DNA from: Candidatus Thermoflexus sinensis
GTDB lineage: Bacteria; Chloroflexota; Anaerolineae; Thermoflexales; Thermoflexaceae
Length of the DNA stretch: 51,020 nt
NCBI GenBank assembly: GCA_016842045.1
Contig: JAEVEY010000159.1
Location: 1 to 51,020, forward strand
Reading direction: 5' to 3'
A program made the translations under genes and the position numbers. Below are positions 27,331-37,169 of this stretch, piece by piece; position 1 is the stretch's first letter; each line of letters starts with the position of its first letter. Below the pieces are notes generated by a model. It saw only the letters and a program-made list of their open reading frames with translations. It did not search any database and had not been told where the DNA came from.

Positions 27331-28065
27331 TTAGCCCATCAGGGTCGCCCGCAGCCCTTCCATGCGGGCCCGGACACTACCATCCACGATGCGATCGCCA
27401 ACCCGGATGACCAGTCCGCCCAGGATCGTGGGATCCACCCGGAAGAGCACATCGCCCGTGAGCTCCAGGCGGTCGGAAAGCTCTTTCCGGATGTTTTGCT
27501 TCTCCTCCTCTTGCAACGGGATCGCGCTGATGACCTCCACCCGATCCCCTTTCAGCCCACGGAGCTCCTCCAGGACCTTCGGAGGAACGGTTGTAAAGAA
27601 CTCCTGGATCAGACGCCGGTGACGCGATTCATCCAGCGCGTCACTCACGACCCGATGGGCCGCGGCCAGGGCAAGGGCCGCGATCTGCATGCGCAGCTCG
27701 CCGAGGACCCGCTCCCGTTCCCGCTCCGCCTCCTCACGGGCGATCTCAAGAAGGCGCTGGGCCTCCGCCCGCGCCTCAGAGAGGATCTGGGCGCGCTGCT
27801 GTTCAGCCTGGCGGACGGCCTCCGCGACGATCCGCTGGCGCTCGGCCAGCGCTTCCTCCAGGATCCGCTGGCGCTCCGCCTGCATGCTCGCCCGCAACTG
27901 CTCCGCCGCCTTTGCATCCTCCAGCCCCTTTTCGATCAGCGCCCGCCGTTCCTCCAGCGCTTTCAGCACCCGTGGGAAGACGAGCCGGGACAGGAGGAAC
28001 CAGATCAGCAAAAAGTTGATGATCTGAGCGATCAAATAAATTGGATTGATCCCAAGGGCCTCCAA
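27331..28065 (-). CDS. atpF: ATP synthase b subunit fused to the C-terminal part of delta
   Basis: 244 aa. Residues 1-25 form the single membrane helix (YLIAQIINFLLIWFLLSRLV), followed by a long charged stalk helix (to ~165) with typical b spacing (AEQLRASMQAERQRILEEAL). The last ~75 residues are delta-like: VEVISAIPLQEEEKQNI, VDPTILGGLVIRVGD and DGSVRARMEGLR match the C-terminal domain of atpH. The helical N-terminal domain of delta (~100 residues) that binds alpha is missing, and no separate atpH is in the window. b-delta fusions are known, for example in mycobacteria, but those keep a full-length delta. It is the last F0 gene and ends 15 bases before the terminator. Confidence 0.9.
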   Translation of the reverse strand: MEALGINPIYLIAQIINFLLIWFLLSRLVFPRVLKALEERRALIEKGLEDAKAAEQLRASMQAERQRILEEALAERQRIVAEAVRQAEQQRAQILSEARAEAQRLLEIAREEAERERERVLGELRMQIAALALAAAHRVVSDALDESRHRRLIQEFFTTVPPKVLEELRGLKGDRVEVISAIPLQEEEKQNIRKELSDRLELTGDVLFRVDPTILGGLVIRVGDRIVDGSVRARMEGLRATLMG

Positions 28066-28099
28066 TGCCAGCCTCCCGAGCCGTGGGAATAAACAGGGA

Positions 28100-28387
<288 letters not shown>

Positions 28388-28535
28388 TTATTGGATTTAG
28401 GAGTTTCGGTTGAGCCGGTAGTCTACGGCCTCCCGCTCAACCCTCGAGATTTTTCTCTCCCTCTCCGCGGCCATCCCGGTCGCCGAGAGGAGAGGGGAAT
28501 CTGCTGCTCTGGAAGCGGGCAAGGCAACAGGTCAC

Positions 28536-29828
28536 CTAATGGTGGCCTTCCGAGTGTCCCTCCCCCCCATGCCCGGCTGTCGCCAGGGCGATAAACACCA
28601 TCGTGAGCATCATAAAAATGAAGGCCTGGATGAGCCCGACGAAGATCTCCAGACCGTAAAAGACCGCCGGGATTAAAAGAGGGAGCAGGAACATCATGAT
28701 CCCCAGCAACACATGGCCGGCGAAGATGTTGCCGAACAATCGGAATGAGAAAGAGAGCACCTTCGCCACCTCGCTGATCAGCTCCAGCAAACTGACCAGG
28801 AACTCAATGACCCCCATGAAACCGCGGCGGAGGGCCCTGACGTTAAAGAACTTCCAGAAGTAGCCCGGCCCCAGAGCGCGAACGCCCCACACCTGGACCA
28901 TGAACACGGCCACCAGCGCCAGCCCGATGGTGAAGTTCAGATCCGTGCTGAGCGCTCGAAGATAGGGAACCAGAACGAAACCCTCGGTCTTCGCCTCGCT
29001 GGGCTCCCCATGGCCCTCCGCCTCATGACCGGCTGCCTCCGCCGGGGCCGCTGCCGGCTCCGCCGTGAGCAGGGTGAACGGCCCCCAATGGATCACCGCA
29101 TAGCCCTCTCCATGGCCGTGAGCCGGCTCTACCTTCCCAATGGAATCGAACCCCGGGAGCAGGCCCATCCAGTTAGCGGTCAGCACCATCAGGAAGATCG
29201 AAGCCACGAGGGGAAATACCTGCCGGGCCCGGTGGCCCAGCACCACCTTCGCCAGGTTCTCATAGAGCGCCTCGACCAGGAACTCGAAGAGATTGACCAG
29301 GATCCCCAGCCCTCGAACGGGGGGTGGAAGAGGCCCCGCCCGCCGGGCCGCCACAAGGCCCAGCCCCAGCACCACCAGATCTACCAGGACCATTGCGACC
29401 ATTGTATTCGTGAGCGGAGCGCCGAAGAACAGCGGCCCGGTCAAGGGCTCTGGCTTCACCAGGATCACCGGGAGAACAGCCTTCAATGGTTTCCCATTGA
29501 TGGGGAGCCCCTGCCCCAGCGTACCGAAGAAAAGAGAGGTCCCCAGCACGAACCCCAGGATCAGGGGCATCACCACCAGCGTCTGGAAGTAGCGGATCAC
29601 CCGGGTGTCTCGCAGGCCCCACAGGACCAGCGCGATCACCAGGGCATCAATGAGAAGGATCCCGATCAAGCCCGTCGCGGAGGCCAGGAACGTCGCCCCG
29701 GCCCCTCGCAGGAGATCCCCCAGGCTGCCCAGTAACCAGAAGGCCGCCTGCCCTCCCACCCCACATGAGAGCAGGGCGATAAGTCCGAGCAGCAAATAGG
29801 GGCCCATCCGTCGGATCAGTTTGCCCAT
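28536..29828 (-). CDS. atpB: ATP synthase a subunit with N-terminal extension and His-rich loop
   Basis: 430 aa from ATG 29828; most a subunits are 220-290 aa. The essential arginine helix is intact (LSFSFRLFGNIFAGHVLL), as are the C-terminal helices. The first ~120 residues form about three extra hydrophobic segments (ATGLIGILLIDALVIALVLW and LVVMPLILGFVLGTSLFF) ahead of the usual start. A loop at ~245-300 is rich in His, Glu and Ala (AAGHEAEGHGEPSEAKTEG), and the C-terminus is again His-rich (GHGGEGHSEGHH). Start choice: MGKLIRRMGPYLL has a GGAGG about a dozen bases upstream. The 169 bases between this gene and atpE contain an imperfect hairpin but no gene. Confidence 0.92.
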   Translation of the reverse strand: MGKLIRRMGPYLLLGLIALLSCGVGGQAAFWLLGSLGDLLRGAGATFLASATGLIGILLIDALVIALVLWGLRDTRVIRYFQTLVVMPLILGFVLGTSLFFGTLGQGLPINGKPLKAVLPVILVKPEPLTGPLFFGAPLTNTMVAMVLVDLVVLGLGLVAARRAGPLPPPVRGLGILVNLFEFLVEALYENLAKVVLGHRARQVFPLVASIFLMVLTANWMGLLPGFDSIGKVEPAHGHGEGYAVIHWGPFTLLTAEPAAAPAEAAGHEAEGHGEPSEAKTEGFVLVPYLRALSTDLNFTIGLALVAVFMVQVWGVRALGPGYFWKFFNVRALRRGFMGVIEFLVSLLELISEVAKVLSFSFRLFGNIFAGHVLLGIMMFLLPLLIPAVFYGLEIFVGLIQAFIFMMLTMVFIALATAGHGGEGHSEGHH

Positions 29829-29848
29829 CGCCGTGATCGAACCTCCTC

Positions 29849-30157
29849 TCAGGATGGATATTCCTCTGATGAGCGGGAGGAACTGGATTCCGGCCTCTCC
29901 GGCTTCGGGGGTCGCTCTATGCGAAACTGTGAAGCTGCCGTCATCGCCGCACGGACCATCACCACCAGTCCCAGGGCTGCGCCCATAATCATACACGCCG
30001 CAGTAAGCACGGGCCGGGTCCCCAGACGGAGATCCAGCCAGAGCCCACACAGCATCGCCCCCACCACCGCCACCACGGGGATAAAACCGATCTGAGAGAG
30101 CGCCCCCGCCAGCGCCAGATTCCAGATCCGAATCCACCAGCGCCCAGGCGTTTTCAT
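29849..30157 (-). CDS. AtpI/AtpZ-like small membrane protein
   Basis: 102 aa from ATG 30157. Two hydrophobic segments (LALAGALSQIGFIPVVAVVG and LTAACMIMGAALGLVVMV) flank a short GLWLDLRLGTRP turn, the layout of AtpI/AtpZ proteins that precede atpB and help c-ring assembly or ion supply. The tail is Ser/Glu/Pro-rich. It is the first gene of the F0 operon, 20 bases before atpB. The identification rests on topology and position. Confidence 0.75.
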   Translation of the reverse strand: MKTPGRWWIRIWNLALAGALSQIGFIPVVAVVGAMLCGLWLDLRLGTRPVLTAACMIMGAALGLVVMVRAAMTAASQFRIERPPKPERPESSSSRSSEEYPS

Positions 30158-30202
30158 CGTCACCCTTTGTCTGTCCCTCTCATTACAAAAAGCGACCTTA
30201 AT

Positions 30203-30232
30203 ATGATACCTTCCCCCTTGTGTTTCTGACAA
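30203..30232 (-). promoter_or_regulatory. Candidate promoter for the F0 operon
   Basis: On the minus strand TTGTCA (30227-30232) and TATCAT (30203-30208) are 18 bases apart, about 45 bases upstream of the AtpI-like ATG. Each hexamer has one mismatch from consensus. Confidence 0.5.
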
Positions 30233-30286
30233 GGGCCAACCCCGAAAATCCGCCTCCGGACACCGCTTTTTGGAGAGATGACGACT

Positions 30287-31738
30287 CTAAAAAGCCTGAG
30301 CCGCCATCTGGGCCAGCAGATAAAGCGGATACACCAGCACCGTCAATAACAACACCCCTGCCACCGTGAACCACAACGTGAATCGGGCAGGGCGGGAGAT
30401 CCAGACCGGCTTTTCCTCCTCTGGCGAGCGGTCCACATACATGGCTCGAGCGACCATAATGTAGTAGTAAAACGCGATCATCGCGTTGAGCACCCCGGCG
30501 ATGGCCAGCCAGAGCAGACCGCTCTCAATTGCCGCCGCAAAGACGAACAGCTTGGCGAAGAAGCCGACCAGCGGCGGGATCCCTCCGAGGGAAAGCAATG
30601 CAGCCAGCATGGCCATGGCCAGCCCCGGCGAGCGCCGGGAGAGCCCGGCCAGATCCCGGATCTCCTCGCTTCCCGTTACGTTGGTCATGATGACCGCGAC
30701 GGCGAAGGCGGCGATGTTCGTCAGGGTGTAGATCCCCAGATAGAAGATCGAGGCGGCGACCCCCAGCGGGCTGGCCGCAGCGACCCCGATCAGGATATAA
30801 CCGGCCTGGGCGATGCTGGAATACGCCAGCAGCCGCTTGAGGTTCCGCTGCGGGATGGCCAGGAGGTTCCCCACGGTCATCGTGACAAAAGCGAGGGCAG
30901 CCATAATCGCCACCCAGTTCCCCTGGGCCGTTGGGAACGCCTCGATCATGGCCCGGATCAGGACCGCGAAACCGGCTGCTTTGGAAGCCACAGAGATGAA
31001 AGCGGTCACGGGTGTCGGTGCTCCTTCATACACATCAGGGGTCCAGAAGTGGAAGGGCACCGCGGAGACCTTAAAGCCGAAACCCACCAGGATCAGCAGG
31101 AGGGCGGCCATCACCGCGGGGGCGGGTAACCCGGCCAGGGCCTGGGCGATACGGGCGTAGGCGATCTCGCCGGTGAAACCGTAAACCAACGCCAGACCGT
31201 AAAGCATGATTGTGGAACTGAAGACGCCGAACAGGAAATACTTTAACCCGGCCTCTGCCGACCGGGGCGTATCTCGCAGATATCCCGCCAGCAGATAAAG
31301 GGCGATCCCCACCGTCTCCAGCGCCAGATACAGCGTTACCAGATTGACCGCCGCCCCCATCAATCCCATCCCAAGGATCGAGATGAGCAGGAGCGTGTAA
31401 TATTCGCCGCTCTGGCGAAGCGGGCGGAAATCCATCGAGATGGCCACGGTGAGGATCCCGGAGAGCAGGAAGATGATCCGGAACAGCATGGCCGCCAGAT
31501 CCGCCCGCACGGAGCTGCCGAATGCCTCATAGGGGATGGCGATCCCGCCGGCTAACTGGGCTGCCTGGATCACCGTCACCACCAGGGTCGCCACCATCCC
31601 ACCGATCGCCCAGTAGCCCAGCTCCCGCTTGCGCCCTTCCGGAAGCCAGGCATCCACAGCCATCATGAGAGCGGCCGCCAGCACCAGCACGATCTCCGGC
31701 AGGACCGACCAGAGATGCGCCCACCACGATAACGCCAT
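30287..31738 (-). CDS. nuoN: Complex I membrane subunit N
   Basis: 483 aa with about 14 helices. The antiporter-like core is clear: LYLALETVGIALYLLAGYL, PFHFWTPDVYEGAPTPVTAF (key loop before the proton-channel helix) and KRLLAYSSIAQAGYILIG. NuoN is one of the proton-pumping subunits of NADH:quinone oxidoreductase. It is the last gene of the nuo operon, 32 bases after the second nuoM, and there is no obvious terminator before the F0 promoter. Confidence 0.95.
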   Translation of the reverse strand: MALSWWAHLWSVLPEIVLVLAAALMMAVDAWLPEGRKRELGYWAIGGMVATLVVTVIQAAQLAGGIAIPYEAFGSSVRADLAAMLFRIIFLLSGILTVAISMDFRPLRQSGEYYTLLLISILGMGLMGAAVNLVTLYLALETVGIALYLLAGYLRDTPRSAEAGLKYFLFGVFSSTIMLYGLALVYGFTGEIAYARIAQALAGLPAPAVMAALLLILVGFGFKVSAVPFHFWTPDVYEGAPTPVTAFISVASKAAGFAVLIRAMIEAFPTAQGNWVAIMAALAFVTMTVGNLLAIPQRNLKRLLAYSSIAQAGYILIGVAAASPLGVAASIFYLGIYTLTNIAAFAVAVIMTNVTGSEEIRDLAGLSRRSPGLAMAMLAALLSLGGIPPLVGFFAKLFVFAAAIESGLLWLAIAGVLNAMIAFYYYIMVARAMYVDRSPEEEKPVWISRPARFTLWFTVAGVLLLTVLVYPLYLLAQMAAQAF

Positions 31739-31770
31739 CGGTCATCCCTCCTCTACGCGCGCTGAGCTCT

Positions 31771-33330
31771 TTAACGGATGGAGGCAACCATCGCTCCCTG
31801 GAGCAGGGCAACAATGGGCTCCACACCGGTCTGGATCATATCCGTCATGATCCGCGGGAACACACCGATCAGAACGAACCACACCGCCAGGGTGACGATC
31901 GCAACCTTATCCAGGGCGGTGACATCCTCCACGTGCGGATAGCGCTCCCGATTCAGCTCCCCGAAGAAGGTAGCCTGAAGGGCCCGCAGGATATAGGCGG
32001 CGGACAGGGCGATGCTGGGCGCCGCCAGGATGGCCACCCAGGGATACCACCAGGCAGTATCCCGCGCGGCCCATATCCCGGCGAAGACCTGGAACTCCGC
32101 CACGAACCCGGAGAAGCCAGGCATTCCCATCGCCACCAGGCCGCCCAGAATGAAGCCCAGCGTCGCCATTGGCATGGCCCGGGCAAATCCGCCCAGATGA
32201 GCCAGGTAACGGGTGTGTGCCCGATCATAGACCATCCCCACCGTCGCGAACAGAATGGCCGCCATCACCCCATGGGAGAACATCTGGAGGACCGCCCCGG
32301 TCAGCCCGGTCACGTTCATCGCCGCGAACCCGATGGTCACAAAGGCCATATGGCCGATACTGGAGAAGGCGATCACGTATTTCAGGTCTTCCTGCACCAG
32401 CGAGATCGCGGCGGAATAGAGAGCGGCGACGACGGCTAAAAAGACCACCACCGGCAGCCAGTAAACCGCTCCTCCCGGCATCAGCTCGATCCCCACCCGC
32501 AACGCGCTGTAGGCGCCAACCTTCATCACCACCCCGGCCAGGAACATGGAACCCGCCGTCGGCGCCGCCGAGTGACCATCCGGCACCCAGTTGTGGAACG
32601 GCCACAGGCCCGCTGTCACCGCGAAGCCCAGGAAAACCGGAAGGAACCAGAGATAATCGAAGCGCACCGCCTGTCCAAACACCTCCACCGTCCGGGCGAA
32701 GGCCCCCCGGGCGGCCAGCTCCCGAAGCACATCCATATCGAAGGTACGGACGGGGGAGACAAAATAGAGGGCTAAGGCGCCCACCAGGGCGATGATGGAG
32801 CCTACCAGGGTATAGAGGACCAGCTTCATCGCCGCGTATTCTTTGCGGGTGGAGCCCCAGATCGCGATCAGGAAATACTTGGGGAAAATCGCGATCTCAT
32901 AAAAGAAGAACAACAGCACCAGGTTCCGCGCCACGAAGACCCCCATGATGCCGCTGGCCAGGAGCAGCATAAAGGCAAACAACTCGTGGGGGCGATCCTC
33001 GATGTTCCAGGACACCAGCACCCCGGTGAAGAGCACAAGGGCGGAGAGCAGCACCAGGGGAAGGCTCACACCATCCACGCCAACGTAATAATGGATGCCC
33101 AGCTGAGGAAGCCACGAGATCCGCTCCACAAACTGATACCCTCCAGCTGCCCGGTCGTAGGCCAGAAACGCCCAGAGGGCCAGCAGCAGCGTGAAGCTGG
33201 AGACTGTGGCCGCGAACACCCGCGCCGCTTCTTTCCGCTGGCGCGGGATAAGCAACAAGACCAGAGCCCCGATCAGGGGCGTGAATACGATGAAGCTGAG
33301 AATCGGGATCGGCACTGCTGGGATCGTCAT
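31771..33330 (-). CDS. nuoM: Complex I membrane subunit M, second copy
   Basis: 519 aa. It shows the NuoM pattern: YYVGVDGVSLPLVLLSALV, FPKYFLIAIWGSTRKEYAAM, the half-helix loop FHNWVPDGHSAAPTAGSMFL and KYVIAFSSIGHMAFVTIG. NuoM pumps protons in the membrane arm. It is clearly different from the first nuoM (33378), although the two are collinear, so the pair is not a recent duplication. Whether both sit in one complex or define alternative complexes cannot be read from sequence. Confidence 0.93.
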   Translation of the reverse strand: MTIPAVPIPILSFIVFTPLIGALVLLLIPRQRKEAARVFAATVSSFTLLLALWAFLAYDRAAGGYQFVERISWLPQLGIHYYVGVDGVSLPLVLLSALVLFTGVLVSWNIEDRPHELFAFMLLLASGIMGVFVARNLVLLFFFYEIAIFPKYFLIAIWGSTRKEYAAMKLVLYTLVGSIIALVGALALYFVSPVRTFDMDVLRELAARGAFARTVEVFGQAVRFDYLWFLPVFLGFAVTAGLWPFHNWVPDGHSAAPTAGSMFLAGVVMKVGAYSALRVGIELMPGGAVYWLPVVVFLAVVAALYSAAISLVQEDLKYVIAFSSIGHMAFVTIGFAAMNVTGLTGAVLQMFSHGVMAAILFATVGMVYDRAHTRYLAHLGGFARAMPMATLGFILGGLVAMGMPGFSGFVAEFQVFAGIWAARDTAWWYPWVAILAAPSIALSAAYILRALQATFFGELNRERYPHVEDVTALDKVAIVTLAVWFVLIGVFPRIMTDMIQTGVEPIVALLQGAMVASIR

Positions 33331-33377
33331 CCCTCACGCTCCTGAGACAGGAATGGACAGGGCATTGCGCAACGCGT

Positions 33378-34922
33378 CTATCCAAACAATTGCATCAGCG
33401 CTGCGTTCAACGTCGGCACAATCCATGCCGGCCACAGGCCGGTGAGCAGCATGAAAAACATAAGGGGTGCCAGCGCCAGGACCTCCCGGGCGTTGATTTC
33501 GGGGAGACGCGCCCAGCGAGGGTTCAGCGGCCCGTGGAGCACTTTCTGAATTGCCTTCATAATGAAGGCCCCGGTGATCAGGAGCCCCAGCATCGCGATG
33601 GCCGTCAAGGCGGTGAACACCGGCCAGGAGCCCTGAACCACCATATACTCCGCTACGAACCCGGCCAGGCCGGGCAGGCCGACCGAAGCCATCGCGCAGT
33701 AAATCAGAATTCCCCCATATACGGGCATCCGCGTCCACAGCCCACCGTAAGCTTCCAGATCTCGTGTATGGGTCCGATCGTAAACCACCCCCACGAGGGC
33801 GAACATCGCCGCCGAGGAGAGCCCGTGGGCGAACAGTTGCAGAGCGGCCCCATTCACCGCGATCAGCGCATAATCCCGGATCGACGGGTTGCCCAGGGCA
33901 TAGCCCGCCACGGCGATCCCCAACACCACAAAGCCCATATGGTTCACCGAGGAGTAAGCCACCAGTCGCTTGAAGTCCCGCTGACCCAGCGCGGCGTAGG
34001 CGCCAAAGACAATGGCCGCCGTCGCAAGAAGGGCCAGGGCCATCGCGAAGCGGGCGGATTCCGCGGGGAAGAGCGGGAAAACGATGCGCAGGAAACCATA
34101 GGCGCCCAGCTTCAACAGGATCCCGGCCAGGATCATGGAGCCCGCCGTCGGGGCCTCCGTATGGGCATCCGGCAACCAGGTGTGGAAAGGCCACACCGGG
34201 ACCTTAATGGCGAAGGCGATGACGAAGGCCCAGAAGACGATCGCCTTCACCACCTCCATCGGAACCCCCAGTAGAGTCCCCTGGAGGGCCGGCCAGCGCC
34301 GGCTGACCTCCAGCAGATCGAAAGTCCCCCCCTGGGTGCCCCCCAGAGCCGCCCAGATCAGCTGGATGCCCAGCAGGAGACCGAGGGATCCGGCCATGGT
34401 ATAGAGAATGAACTTTAAGGCCGCATAATGCCGCCGTTCCGGCGCCCCCCAGTTGTTGATCAGGAAATACATGGGCACCAGCCCCAGCTCCCAGAACAGG
34501 AAAAACAACAGGAGGTCCAGGCTGACGAAGACCCCCAGGATCCCGGTCTCCAGAGCCAGGAAGAGAGCAAAATAGGTCCGCGGATCCTCCGTGATGTTGA
34601 ATGAGATCAGCACCCCCAGAGGGGTGAGCAGAGCGGTCAGGAAAATCAGCATGACGCTCAGGCCATCCACTCCCAGGTAGTAGCTGGCGTTCACCTGGGG
34701 GAACCACACCGCCCGCTCCACAAACTGGAAGCCGGGGCGGCTGGAGTCGAAGTTCAGCCAGAGCCAGGCGGAAAGGATGAGGGGGATCAGGCTGAAGAAG
34801 AGGGCCAGCCCCCGATGCAGACGAACGCTATCCCGCGGGGTCAGGGCGATAATCCCCGCGCCCAGCAAGGGGGTAAACGTGATCAGGGTGAGGATCGGGA
34901 TCGGATACCCGAAAAGCGTCAT
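33378..34922 (-). CDS. nuoM: Complex I membrane subunit M, first copy
   Basis: 514 aa. Motifs include NASYYLGVDGLSVMLIFLTA, FFLFWELGLVPMYFLINNWG, the loop PFHTWLPDAHTEAPTAGSMI and KRLVAYSSVNHMGFVVLGIA. The Trp-Glu-Leu (FWELGLVPMYF) motif, with its essential glutamate, is kept here; the second copy has FFYEIAIFPKYFL at the same place, also with Glu. It follows nuoL with an 83-base gap and precedes the second nuoM by 47 bases. Confidence 0.95.
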   Translation of the reverse strand: MTLFGYPIPILTLITFTPLLGAGIIALTPRDSVRLHRGLALFFSLIPLILSAWLWLNFDSSRPGFQFVERAVWFPQVNASYYLGVDGLSVMLIFLTALLTPLGVLISFNITEDPRTYFALFLALETGILGVFVSLDLLLFFLFWELGLVPMYFLINNWGAPERRHYAALKFILYTMAGSLGLLLGIQLIWAALGGTQGGTFDLLEVSRRWPALQGTLLGVPMEVVKAIVFWAFVIAFAIKVPVWPFHTWLPDAHTEAPTAGSMILAGILLKLGAYGFLRIVFPLFPAESARFAMALALLATAAIVFGAYAALGQRDFKRLVAYSSVNHMGFVVLGIAVAGYALGNPSIRDYALIAVNGAALQLFAHGLSSAAMFALVGVVYDRTHTRDLEAYGGLWTRMPVYGGILIYCAMASVGLPGLAGFVAEYMVVQGSWPVFTALTAIAMLGLLITGAFIMKAIQKVLHGPLNPRWARLPEINAREVLALAPLMFFMLLTGLWPAWIVPTLNAALMQLFG

Positions 34923-35005
34923 CGCTCGCTTCCCTCAGTTGAATGATTCAGGATAAAAGCCCTCTGCTTTCGATTCGAGGCCCCGGCAAGTTTTTATGGA
35001 ACGGA

Positions 35006-37150
35006 TCAGAACCCCCGCAACATGGGCGCCACCGTGTAAAGAACGATGAAGCCCAGGACACCCAGGACCACCACCAGCAGGTAGTTCTGGACCAGACCGG
35101 TCTGCAGGGTGCGCAGTTCACGGCCAGCGGCCTTCACCGCCTCCCCGATCCCATCGCCGATGCCGTTAACGACCACCCGATCGAAGAGGCGAAGAGCACT
35201 CCCCATCGACCAGACCGCATCGGCAATCCCATGAAGGAGGCCATCGATGAGCACGCGATCCATGAAGAAAGCCACCGCGCGCTCGGCCAGCCACAGCGTT
35301 GGACGGACGAACACAATCTGATAGAGGTCGTCGATATACCAGCGGTTTTTAAGGAAGGTGTAGATGGGCCCGAGGCGGATCAGCGGGTCGGGTTCGCCGA
35401 CGGCCAGCGGGCGACGGGCGTAAACCGCCCAGCCCAGGAAAAGCCCGGTCAGCGCGATCAGGGAGGAGAGCACAACAGGCACAGGATTGAAGGGCAACGC
35501 CTCCGGATGCTCCAGCAAAGTCCCCCCGACGAACTCATGGAACCAGTTACCTCGAGTTAGCGCCGCCAGCACCGGGAATCCCTCCGGCACTCCGACAAAA
35601 CCGCCGAAGACGGCAAAGAAAGCCAGGAAGACCAGGGGGAAGATCATGGAGCCCGGGCTCTCTTCCGCATGGGCCGCTGCAGGCGTGCGGGGCTCGCCCA
35701 GGAATGTCAGGGCGATCTGGCGCATCGTGTAAAAACCGGTCAGGATGGCCGCCGTTGCCAGCAACAGGAAGACCAGCAACGGCAGCAGCTCGCCTTTTTC
35801 GAAGGCGCCGTGAAACGCCTCCCCCAGGATCTCATCCTTGCTCCAGAACCCGGCGGTAATCAGCGGGAAGCCCGCCAGGGCCAGCCCGCCCGCCACGAAG
35901 GTCCAGAAGGTCACCGGCATACGTCGGGCCAGGCCGCCCATGTTGAACATGTCATTGGGATCGAAGGGCTCCTCGTGGCCATGCCCACGACCGGCGTGAT
36001 GATGCCCGTGCTCAACGGCGTGAATCACTGAACCGGAGCCCAGGAAGAGCAGCGCCTTAAAGAAGGCGTGAGTGATCAGGTGGAACGCTGCAGCCACATA
36101 GGCACCGATGCCCACCGCCGCCAGCATATAGCCCAGCTGGGAGATCGTTGAATACGCCAGCACCCGCTTGATGTCGTTCTGGGCCACCCCCATCGTGGCC
36201 GCCATAAAAGCGGTGAAGGCGCCGATGAGCGCCACCACCCAGAAAGCGGTCTCCCCACCCAGGCCATGCTGAGCCGCCTGGAGCAGAGGGAACATCCGGA
36301 TAGTCGTGTAGACGCCTGCCGAAACCATCGTGGCGGCGTGGATCATCGCGCTGACCGGGGTAGGACCTTCCATGGCATCCGGCAACCACACATGAAGCGG
36401 GAACTGCGCGCTCTTCCCCACTGTCCCAGCGAAAAGCAACAGCGAGGCCAGGGCGGCCACCGAGAGGCCCGCCACATAAGAGGGCGTTTCCGCCAGCGTC
36501 TTCAGCGTCTCCGGATTGCGCAGGATGTCATGGAAGTTCAACGTTCCGGTTTGGGCATAAAGGTAGGCGATGCCCAGGAGCATCAGCACATCGCCCACCC
36601 GGGTGGTCATGAACGCCTTCACGGCGGCGCGGTAGGCCGAGGGCTTTCGATACCAGAAGCCGATGAGGGCGTAAGAACAGAAGCCCATCACCTCCCAGCC
36701 GATGAACAGCATCAGGAGGTTGTCGGCCACCACCAGGAGCAGCATCGCCGCCTCGAAGAGGGAGAGCAAGGCGAAAAAGCGGCTGTAATAGGGATCCCCC
36801 GCCATATAGCCCACGCTGTAGATGAAAATCATCAGCGAAACCAGGGGCACCATGAACAGCATCACCGCCCCCAGCGGGTCCACCAGCACCCCAAACTCCA
36901 ATGGGCGGGGGCCGACCGGGAGCCAGGGGATCCGGATGGCGATCGGATGCTCCCCCAGATGCTCCGTGCGAATGGCGGTCCAGAACACGATCTGGGAGAG
37001 CACGAAGGAGATCGCCACCGAGAGGATGGCGAGGGTATGGCTGAGGCGCTTCCAGCGATTTGTAAACAGCGCAATCAGGCCGAAGGCGATAAAGGGCGGC
37101 CAGGGGATCAGAGCGACCAGCAATGGCAGGATCGTTCCCTGGGTCTCCAT
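35006..37150 (-). CDS. nuoL: Complex I membrane subunit L
   Basis: 714 aa, about 100 longer than E. coli NuoL. Key parts: NLLMLFIGWEVMGFCSYALI, HVWLPDAMEGPTPVSAMIHA and KRVLAYSTISQLGYMLAAVG. A His-rich loop (HGHHHAGRGHGHEEPFDPND) sits between helices near residue 385. The C-terminal ~170 residues contain a segment (FLKNRWYIDDLYQIV) and a final helix, the region that forms the long lateral helix in NuoL. The size is compatible with a longer lateral helix, but that needs an alignment. It is preceded by nuoK by 19 bases. Confidence 0.95.
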   Translation of the reverse strand: METQGTILPLLVALIPWPPFIAFGLIALFTNRWKRLSHTLAILSVAISFVLSQIVFWTAIRTEHLGEHPIAIRIPWLPVGPRPLEFGVLVDPLGAVMLFMVPLVSLMIFIYSVGYMAGDPYYSRFFALLSLFEAAMLLLVVADNLLMLFIGWEVMGFCSYALIGFWYRKPSAYRAAVKAFMTTRVGDVLMLLGIAYLYAQTGTLNFHDILRNPETLKTLAETPSYVAGLSVAALASLLLFAGTVGKSAQFPLHVWLPDAMEGPTPVSAMIHAATMVSAGVYTTIRMFPLLQAAQHGLGGETAFWVVALIGAFTAFMAATMGVAQNDIKRVLAYSTISQLGYMLAAVGIGAYVAAAFHLITHAFFKALLFLGSGSVIHAVEHGHHHAGRGHGHEEPFDPNDMFNMGGLARRMPVTFWTFVAGGLALAGFPLITAGFWSKDEILGEAFHGAFEKGELLPLLVFLLLATAAILTGFYTMRQIALTFLGEPRTPAAAHAEESPGSMIFPLVFLAFFAVFGGFVGVPEGFPVLAALTRGNWFHEFVGGTLLEHPEALPFNPVPVVLSSLIALTGLFLGWAVYARRPLAVGEPDPLIRLGPIYTFLKNRWYIDDLYQIVFVRPTLWLAERAVAFFMDRVLIDGLLHGIADAVWSMGSALRLFDRVVVNGIGDGIGEAVKAAGRELRTLQTGLVQNYLLVVVLGVLGFIVLYTVAPMLRGF

Positions 37151-37169
37151 CCGTCTCCACCTCGAAGGA

